Below, piece after piece: positions 24,377-29,540 of a DNA stretch of 29,540 nucleotides. How positions within the stretch are numbered: position 1 is the first letter of the stretch; every line of letters starts with the position of its first letter. A model generated the notes under the pieces. It saw only the letters and a program-made list of their open reading frames with translations. It was not told where the DNA came from and did no database searches. The stretch spans positions 1-29,540 of the forward strand of contig JBOFSR010000134.1 of assembly GCA_051651645.1 (NCBI GenBank). The letters run 5' to 3'. Origin of the DNA: JBOFSR01 sp051651645 (GTDB taxonomy: Bacteria; Spirochaetota; Spirochaetia; Treponematales; Treponemataceae). Made by a program: the position numbers and the translations under genes.

Positions 24377-25305
24377 ATGTTAAAGCTAGGAATTATTGCA
24401 GCAGGATCAATTGTCCAAGATTTTATGAACGACTTGCATTTTGTAAAAGACATTAAAGTCGTCGCCCTATATTCACGCACATTTGAAAAATCTCAGCAAA
24501 CCTGTCAAAAATTTGATATTCCTATTTGCTGCCGCACGCTTGAAGAAATTTTTGAATACTGCGAGGCCGTCTATATTGCATCTCCGAACAGCGTTCATTT
24601 TGAGCAAATAAAACTCTCTTTGGAAAAAGGAAAACACGTTCTTTGCGAAAAACCAATTTGTTTAAATCAGGCTGACTACCTTCAATTGAGAGACTTGGCG
24701 ACAAAAAAGAATCTTGTTCTAATGGAAGCCCAGCGAATGACAACCATGAAATCTTTTTTAGCTGTGAAAGCCTTAATTGACAACGGAGACTTAGGCGAAG
24801 TCATTCTTTTTGAAGCATCAACAGGCATTGCAGGACAGAGACTTGACCGAAGAACCAAAGCTCTCGGAGGCGGTGCCTTAATGGATTTAGGTGTGTATCC
24901 GCTTTTCGCCTTTACTTTTTTATTCGGAAAGCCTGAATCAGTCAATGCTTTTGGACACTTCTATACAACAGGCGTTGATGATTATACAAGCGTTCAGGTA
25001 AAAAAAGGCAGTACAATTGGCCATTTAAGCTCATCATTTTCAGTCAACACGCGAGGAGGACTATATATTGCAGGAACAAAGGCTTCCGTTTTTATTCCCA
25101 ACGTTTTTAGTAGCAGCCAAGAGTTTACAGTGAGAGAATACAATAAAGAAGAAAAAACCGTGCAGTGTCCCCAAGACGGACTGGGACTAGCAGCTATGAC
25201 AAGTCAATTTTATGAATACACACAAAACAAGAACGCATAAATATGACAAGCACACTGTTGGAACTTACTGACACTATTAGAAAGCAAATTGGACTGGAAT
25301 ATTAA
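24377..25305 (+). pseudogene. Gfo/Idh/MocA oxidoreductase, possible NanOx; apparent 3' frameshift
   Basis: NAD(P)-dependent sugar oxidoreductase. N-terminal Rossmann fold (LGIIAAGSIVQDFM), family motif EKP at 91-93 (LCEKPI), and substrate-domain GGGALMDLGVYPL at 164-176. In some sialic acid operons such an enzyme (R. gnavus NanOx, E. coli YjhC) turns 2,7-anhydro-Neu5Ac into Neu5Ac; that role is inferred from position. The frame stops at 25240 after 287 residues (QNKNA). In the -1 frame directly after, ATG at 25243 opens MTSTLLELTDTIRKQIGLEY to a stop at 25303-25305, a typical C-terminal helix of this family. A single missing base near 25237 would join both parts into about 309 aa. Loss of the last helix may or may not inactivate it. 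ATG at 24377 has an AAAGGA site. Confidence 0.8.
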
Positions 25306-25313
25306 ATAAAAAA

Positions 25314-25343
25314 CTTGCAAAATGGCAAGAAGCGTGGTACTAT
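25314..25343 (+). promoter_or_regulatory. Candidate internal promoter with dyad before nanE
   Basis: TTGCAA (25315-25320), 17-nt spacer, TACTAT (25338-25343), again preceded by TGG. An inverted repeat CTTGC-6 nt-GCAAG (25314-25329) overlaps the -35 box. The sequence CGTGGTA before the -10 is shared with the operon's first promoter (21144-21150). Confidence 0.45.
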
Positions 25344-25374
25344 TATCAGACAAAACTTTAAAAAAGGATACTTC

Positions 25375-26040
25375 ATGTTAGACAAAATAAAAGGTAAGCT
25401 CATTGTTTCATGCCAAGCCCTTGAGGATGAGCCACTCCATAGCTCCTTTATCATGGGACGAATGGCACGAGCAGCAAAAGAAGGTGGAGCCTGTGCTATA
25501 CGTGCACAAGGGGTTGAGGACATTATTGAAATAAAAAAAATTACAGGCCTGCCTGTTGTCGGAATAATCAAAAAAGTATACAGCGACTCGCCTATTCACA
25601 TAACTGCCTCAAAAAAAGAGGTAGAAGCCTTGCTAACAACACAATGTGAAATGATTGCAATTGATGCAACACAACGCAATCGTCCGAATGGAGAAACGCT
25701 CAAGGATTTAATACAACTTATTCACTCCCACAGCATTCTGGTTATGGCAGATATTTCAACCTATGAAGAAGCCATTGAGGCAGAAAAACTGGGCGTTGAC
25801 TGCGTTTCAACAACGCTTTCTGGCTACACGCCCTACTCCCCGCAATCAGATGAGCCCGATTTAAATCTAATCAAACGCCTCTCTCAGGACTTAAAAATTC
25901 CTGTCATTGGAGAAGGTCGACTTAACACGCCAGAAGACTTAAAACATGCCTTTGAAAACGGAGCATATTCGTGCGTTGTAGGAGGAGCAATAACACGCCC
26001 GCAACAAATCACCAAACGATTTGTAAACGCCATTAGCTAA
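25375..26040 (+). CDS. nanE: N-acetylmannosamine-6-phosphate 2-epimerase
   Basis: Cytosolic TIM-barrel enzyme converting ManNAc-6-P to GlcNAc-6-P, which then enters amino sugar catabolism. The 221-aa protein starts MLDKIKGKLIVSCQALEDEPLHSS and shows the NanE pattern: IRAQGVEDI near 42-50, the catalytic-lysine strand GLPVVGIIKK (58-67), DATQRNRPNG (97-106), MADISTYEEA, and the phosphate-binding end VIGEGRLNTPEDL then VVGGAITRPQQIT. Length is normal for the family. ATG at 25375 follows AAAAAGGA; a longer frame overlaps the promoter candidate. It lies 69 nt after the frameshifted oxidoreductase remnant and 116 nt before nanA. Confidence 0.95.
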   Translation: MLDKIKGKLIVSCQALEDEPLHSSFIMGRMARAAKEGGACAIRAQGVEDIIEIKKITGLPVVGIIKKVYSDSPIHITASKKEVEALLTTQCEMIAIDATQRNRPNGETLKDLIQLIHSHSILVMADISTYEEAIEAEKLGVDCVSTTLSGYTPYSPQSDEPDLNLIKRLSQDLKIPVIGEGRLNTPEDLKHAFENGAYSCVVGGAITRPQQITKRFVNAIS

Positions 26041-26056
26041 ACCAACTGATCTTTCG

Positions 26057-26110
26057 TTGATTGATCATCAAACTATTTTTTGCGTTATGATTATTTTATT
26101 GATACAAAAC
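26057..26110 (+). repeat. Dyad elements between nanE and nanA
   Basis: Two features lie here. TTGAT-TGATC-ATCAA (26058-26072) is a short stem followed by C-TATTTTTT and could act as a weak terminator after nanE. TTGCGTT (26080-26086) and AACGCAA (26108-26114 region) form an inverted repeat spanning a possible TTGCGT-17 nt-TACAAA promoter. Neither is strong alone. Confidence 0.3.
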
Positions 26111-26156
26111 GCAATCATTGAAAGCACCAACCGCTTTCTACTTTAAGGAGAACACC

Positions 26157-27023
26157 ATGAAAGGAATTTATTCAGCACTGCTAACGTCATTTGACAAAGA
26201 CGGCAAAATCAATGAAAAGGGATTGCGCCAAATAGTGCGTCATAATATTGACAAGTGTAAAGTTGATGGACTGTACGTTGGAGGAAGCACGGGAGAGAAC
26301 TTCATGCTTTCAATTGAAGAAAAAAAGAAAATCTTCTCAATTGCAAAGGATGAAGCAAAAGATGATGTAAAACTCATTGCTCAAGTCGGATCCCTTAATA
26401 TACACGAGGCGGTGGAGCTTGCAAAATACACAACTGACCTTGGCTATGGAGCCTTATCTGCGGTAACTCCCTTTTACTACAAATTTGATTTTGAAGAAAT
26501 AAAAGATTACTACAACACGATCATCAAAGATGTTGATAACAAAATGATTGTCTATTCCATCCCTTTTTTGACGGGTGTCAACATGAGCTTAGAGCAATTT
26601 GCCGAGCTTTTTAGTAACGATAAAATAATCGGTGTAAAATTTACTGCAGCCGATTTATACTTGCTCGAACGAATACGAAAAGCATTCCCCAATAAATTAA
26701 TCTACTCAGGCTTTGATGAAATGCTTTTATCCGCAAGTGTTTTGGGAATAGACGGTGCCATTGGTTCAACCTTTAATGTAAACGGTAAGCGATCAAAAGA
26801 AATTTTCGAGCTTGCACAAAGCGGAAAAGTTGACGAAGCTCTAAAAATCCAACATACAACCAATGATTTTATTAGCGATGTTCTGGCAAACGGTATTTAT
26901 CAAACATTAAAATTGCTCCTTGCAGAACAAGGCGTTGACGCAGGATATTGCAAAAAACCAATGAAAGAAGCTACCACAAAAATGAAAGAAACGGCAAAAG
27001 CAATTTATAAAAAATATTTTTAA
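26157..27023 (+). CDS. nanA: N-acetylneuraminate lyase
   Basis: Class I aldolase cleaving Neu5Ac to ManNAc and pyruvate. The 288-aa TIM-barrel protein carries the family's pyruvate-carboxylate loop GGSTGE (42-47), catalytic tyrosine Y133 in IVYSIPFLTGV, and Schiff-base lysine K161 in GVKFTAADLY, matching E. coli Y137 and K165. The FTA motif after the lysine and the sialic-acid neighbours favour NanA over dihydrodipicolinate synthase. ATG at 26157 is chosen because AAGGAG lies 7 nt upstream and the family N-terminus (MKGIYSALLTSFD) begins there. It is followed after 55 nt by the anomerase gene. Confidence 0.96.
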   Translation: MKGIYSALLTSFDKDGKINEKGLRQIVRHNIDKCKVDGLYVGGSTGENFMLSIEEKKKIFSIAKDEAKDDVKLIAQVGSLNIHEAVELAKYTTDLGYGALSAVTPFYYKFDFEEIKDYYNTIIKDVDNKMIVYSIPFLTGVNMSLEQFAELFSNDKIIGVKFTAADLYLLERIRKAFPNKLIYSGFDEMLLSASVLGIDGAIGSTFNVNGKRSKEIFELAQSGKVDEALKIQHTTNDFISDVLANGIYQTLKLLLAEQGVDAGYCKKPMKEATTKMKETAKAIYKKYF

Positions 27024-27078
27024 TTCTGCAAGGGCACGTGAAAAATCATTTGCTCTACCATTGATCAAAGGAGAAATC

Positions 27079-27528
27079 ATGATATTCGCAAACATAAACG
27101 ATGTACAAAGATATAGCTACCTAGAAAAAAAGCTTTTGCAATGCCTTGCCTATGCAAAAGAAAACAATCTGCAAAAAATGCACGAAGGCAAGCACCAAAT
27201 TGATGGCGATGAAATCTTTGTCAATATATCAGCGTACACAACCGTAACAAAAGAAGAAAGATTTTGGGAATCTCATCGCAAATACATCGATATACACCTC
27301 ATGATTACAGGCTGTGAAAAAATTGCGTTAAATCACCGAGACAATCTTGCGCAAAAAGAATACGATGAGCAAAAAGATTATCTTGCCCTCGAGGGAGAGG
27401 ATACGTCGGTTGTAACGCTCCAAGAAGGGGATTTTTTAATTTGCTACCCAGAAGACGCCCATATAACCGCTATTAAGGTTGATAAAGGCATCCCTATAAA
27501 AAAAGCAATCTTCAAAGTACGAATTTAG
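27079..27528 (+). CDS. nanQ: YhcH/YiaL-family (DUF386) protein, probable sialic acid anomerase NanQ
   Basis: A 149-aa cupin-like protein of the YhcH/YjgK/YiaL family. E. coli YhcH (NanQ) speeds mutarotation of N-acetylneuraminate so that NanA receives a usable form. Probable metal ligands are visible: E64 and H66 (WESHRKYIDIH), H73, and H128 in YPEDAHITA. The length fits the family (about 150 aa). ATG at 27079 follows AAAGGAG; an in-frame ATG six codons upstream precedes the ribosome-binding site and is rejected. It sits between nanA and nanK (9 nt before nanK), which supports the role. Confidence 0.92.
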   Translation: MIFANINDVQRYSYLEKKLLQCLAYAKENNLQKMHEGKHQIDGDEIFVNISAYTTVTKEERFWESHRKYIDIHLMITGCEKIALNHRDNLAQKEYDEQKDYLALEGEDTSVVTLQEGDFLICYPEDAHITAIKVDKGIPIKKAIFKVRI

Positions 27529-27537
27529 AGGATTATT

Positions 27538-28437
27538 GTGAGTGACTATATTTGTATCGACATTGGGGGAACAGCGATAAAGCACGCTGTCATTTGTGCC
27601 GAGGGGCGGATTATAACTCAAGGTGAAACAGAGACTCAAGCCCACAAAGGCGGAAGAGCAATACTGGCAAAGGCAAAAGACATCACCGCAAAATATCTTG
27701 AGGTGCATAAAATACAAGGCATTTGCGTCTCAACGGCAGGAATGGTAGATCCTAAAAAGGGAACGATCATTCACTCATCATCCCTAATTCCAGAATATGC
27801 AGGCGTTCAAATTAAGGCAGAAATGGAAAGTCAGTTTGGCATTCTCTGCGAGGTCGAAAACGACGTAAATTGTGCAGGGCTTGGCGAATATTGGAAAGGA
27901 ATGGCAAAAGACGCTCACTCCTGTGTCTGTCTTACTATTGGAACAGGCATTGGCGGGTGCATAATTATCGAGGGAAAGCTTTTAAACGGATTTAGTAACA
28001 GTGCAGGCGAAATTGGGTATATGCTCATTGAAGGGGAAGAGTTTCAAAACAAGGCGGCGACAAGCAAACTGGTAGAAAAAGTTGCCCGCAAAAAAAATAT
28101 CCCCAGCAACGAACTTAATGGAAAAATCATCTTTGACCAAGCAAAGCAAGGAGATACAATTTGCATAAAGGCAATTGACGAGCTTGTCGAAACACTTTGC
28201 ACAGGAATATCATATATTGCATACGCCATAAATCCCGAAGTTGTTGTTCTTGGTGGCGGAATCATGAAAGAAAAAATCTACCTTGAAGAAAAAATACAAA
28301 AATCCCTTAAAGCAAAACTCATACCACGAGTCTATGAAAGTCTTCGCGTTGAGTTTGCCCAAAATCAAAACAATGCGGGAATGATGGGAGCTCTTTACAA
28401 CTTCCACGCAAAACATCAGCCAGAAAAAAAATGCTAA
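27538..28437 (+). CDS. nanK: ROK-family N-acetylmannosamine kinase
   Basis: ATP-dependent kinase phosphorylating ManNAc at C6. The 299-aa protein has the ROK phosphate-1 motif DIGGTAIK (8-15), the catalytic Asp in EVENDVNCAGLGE, TGIGGCIIIEGKLLNG, SAGEIGYM, and the C-terminal VVLGGGIM adenosine motif. The ROK zinc cluster (H...CxCGxxGC) is absent: after GEIGYM the sequence goes on with EGEEFQNKAATS, and the zinc-ligand His is Tyr. Zinc-less ROK kinases exist in other nan clusters. Start is GTG with AGAGGA upstream. Last gene of the cluster; its stop overlaps by 3 nt the stop of the convergent der gene, with no terminator visible. Confidence 0.92.
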   Translation: MSDYICIDIGGTAIKHAVICAEGRIITQGETETQAHKGGRAILAKAKDITAKYLEVHKIQGICVSTAGMVDPKKGTIIHSSSLIPEYAGVQIKAEMESQFGILCEVENDVNCAGLGEYWKGMAKDAHSCVCLTIGTGIGGCIIIEGKLLNGFSNSAGEIGYMLIEGEEFQNKAATSKLVEKVARKKNIPSNELNGKIIFDQAKQGDTICIKAIDELVETLCTGISYIAYAINPEVVVLGGGIMKEKIYLEEKIQKSLKAKLIPRVYESLRVEFAQNQNNAGMMGALYNFHAKHQPEKKC

Positions 28438-29540
28438 CGGCGATTTCGCTCTTTTTCATACTCTTCCCAGTTTTTGCGGCTGGCTTTAAATTCGATTAAA
28501 ATCGGGATTTTGTTATAGCCTAAATCTTCACGAATGCGATTTTTCAAAAAAGTCATGTAGGTTTGCGGAATAACTTCAGGACGAGTTGCAAATATCAAAA
28601 AGCTTACAGGTTTTACGCCACTTTGTACCGCATAGCGAACTTTGAACCGCCCATGTCGACTTGCAGGCGGGGGATAATTGGTCACCCAATCTTTTAAACC
28701 TAAGTTCAAAGCAGAGGTGTCGACCTTTCTTGTCAATTGCTCATATAATTCAATTGCTTCATTTAAAAGTGATTTTATGCCCTTTCCCTCAAGTGCCGAA
28801 AGTACCAAAATCGGTGCATAACTCATCTGGCCAAACATAATATTCATGTTTTCTGCAGCCTTACGAAAAGTCCGTTTCTCCTGATCCTGCGTATCCCACT
28901 TATTCAGCACAAAAATCACCCCAAGCCCACGTTCGTATGCAAGCGAAACAATTTTTTTATCCTGCTCGGCAAGCCCTTCTTGTGCATCAATCAAATGAAA
29001 AACAATATCAGCCTTGTCTAACGCACGAATCGCCCGATTAACCGAGTAATACTCCACGTTTTCTTTTACGCGAGCCTTACGCCGAATGCCAGCAGTGTCC
29101 AAAATATGGAATTTTCTTTCCTTATAAGTAAAATCGCTTTCAACCACATCACGTGTGGTGCCAGCATAATCACTGACAATTGAAGCATTGCTGTGCGTAA
29201 GCCGATTTGCAAGCGTTGACTTCCCTGTATTTGGCTTTCCAACAATCGCAACACGGATTACCTCTTCTTCCTGCCCTTCAACAACTTGTGAAAAATCAAG
29301 TTTTTCTATTATCGTTTCATACAACTCAGGAATATTATCGCCATGCTCAGCACTAATACACAAAAGCTCGTTAAAACCATATTGATAAAAATTTTGTGCC
29401 TCGCCAGAAAGCCGTCCGCCCTCTGTTTTATTAACGGCTGCAAAAAGTTTTTTCCAGTACGGACGCAAAAGCCCAATAAATTCCTCGTCCTCGCCCGTAA
29501 CATTCCCTGCATCAAGCAATAAAAGGATTAAATCGGCCTC
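28434..29540 (-). CDS. der: Ribosome-assembly GTPase Der (EngA), 5' end cut by window edge
   Basis: Essential double-GTPase for 50S subunit maturation. The open frame continues to the right edge (first visible residues EADLILLLLDAGNVTGED), so the first G1-G3 motifs lie outside. Visible: G4 of domain 1 (NKTEG, family NKxE/D), the complete second G domain with GKPNTGKST, GTTRD, DTAGI and NKWD, then a C-terminal KH-like domain ending in KNRIREDLGYNKIPILIEFKASRKNWEE. About 369 codons are present of the usual 440-480. Convergent with nanK. Identification is secure. Confidence 0.96.
   Translation of the reverse strand, partial: EADLILLLLDAGNVTGEDEEFIGLLRPYWKKLFAAVNKTEGGRLSGEAQNFYQYGFNELLCISAEHGDNIPELYETIIEKLDFSQVVEGQEEEVIRVAIVGKPNTGKSTLANRLTHSNASIVSDYAGTTRDVVESDFTYKERKFHILDTAGIRRKARVKENVEYYSVNRAIRALDKADIVFHLIDAQEGLAEQDKKIVSLAYERGLGVIFVLNKWDTQDQEKRTFRKAAENMNIMFGQMSYAPILVLSALEGKGIKSLLNEAIELYEQLTRKVDTSALNLGLKDWVTNYPPPASRHGRFKVRYAVQSGVKPVSFLIFATRPEVIPQTYMTFLKNRIREDLGYNKIPILIEFKASRKNWEEYEKERNRR

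Noticed and set aside
25222..25245. Programmed -1 frameshift in the Gfo/Idh gene
   Set aside because: The codons before the stop (ACA CAA AAC AAG AAC GCA TAA) contain no X-XXY-YYZ slippery heptamer and no strong downstream stem is evident.
1..29540. CRISPR arrays, insertion sequences, integrases, rRNA or tRNA genes
   Set aside because: No spaced direct repeats, transposase or integrase motifs, terminal inverted repeats or tRNA/rRNA signatures were found by reading both strands; this was by eye, not by search.

Overview
The window looks like a chromosomal segment from a host-associated spirochaete, most probably a Treponema. It is AT-rich (I estimate GC in the high thirties). The minus-strand order signal peptidase I-like (lepB) - hemW - tuf - rpsJ - rplC - rplD matches, from memory, the order at the start of the ribosomal-protein block of Treponema pallidum (TP0185-TP0191 region). 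Lipoproteins have loose spirochaetal lipoboxes, PEP carboxykinase is the GTP type, and there is a chromosomal OXA-type class D beta-lactamase. Genus is inference; species cannot be given.

Layout. 1-2896 (minus): tuf, rpsJ, rplC and the 5' part of rplD, preceded by an unusually long, apparently structured leader (about 2897-3330) with a good sigma70-type promoter at 3337-3365. 3461-5409 (minus): hemW and a signal peptidase I homologue in which the aligned catalytic Ser and Lys both look substituted. 5466-14746 (minus): a secreted ankyrin-repeat protein and two very large paralogous lipoproteins (1166 and 1362 aa) with BspA-like and GLUG-like segments, probably one operon from a near-consensus promoter at 14874-14902. 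14934-16429 (minus): a MocA-like nucleotidyltransferase and a PdxA-family dehydrogenase. 16511-18949 (minus): pckG with a strong terminator, and a tiny protein that is half aspartate. 19190-20978 (minus): an orphan amino-acid-type solute-binding lipoprotein with its own terminator, and the class D beta-lactamase.

21188-28437 (plus) is a sialic acid catabolic cluster: FAD flavoprotein, sodium/solute symporter, Gfo/Idh/MocA oxidoreductase (apparently frameshifted near its 3' end), NanE, NanA, NanQ/YhcH-type anomerase and a ROK kinase (NanK). The symporter would import sialic acid, the anomerase supply the open-chain form, NanA cleave it to ManNAc and pyruvate, NanK phosphorylate ManNAc, and NanE convert it to GlcNAc-6-P. 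The Gfo/Idh enzyme may be a NanOx-like converter of 2,7-anhydro-Neu5Ac. The flavoprotein has no role in the textbook pathway and is the most intriguing gene of the cluster. The cluster ends convergent with der, which runs off the right edge.

No tRNA, rRNA, CRISPR array, transposase or integrase was seen. The best candidates for something new are the tuf leader, the flavoprotein in the sialic acid operon, the apparently dead signal peptidase and the large lipoprotein/ankyrin surface module.
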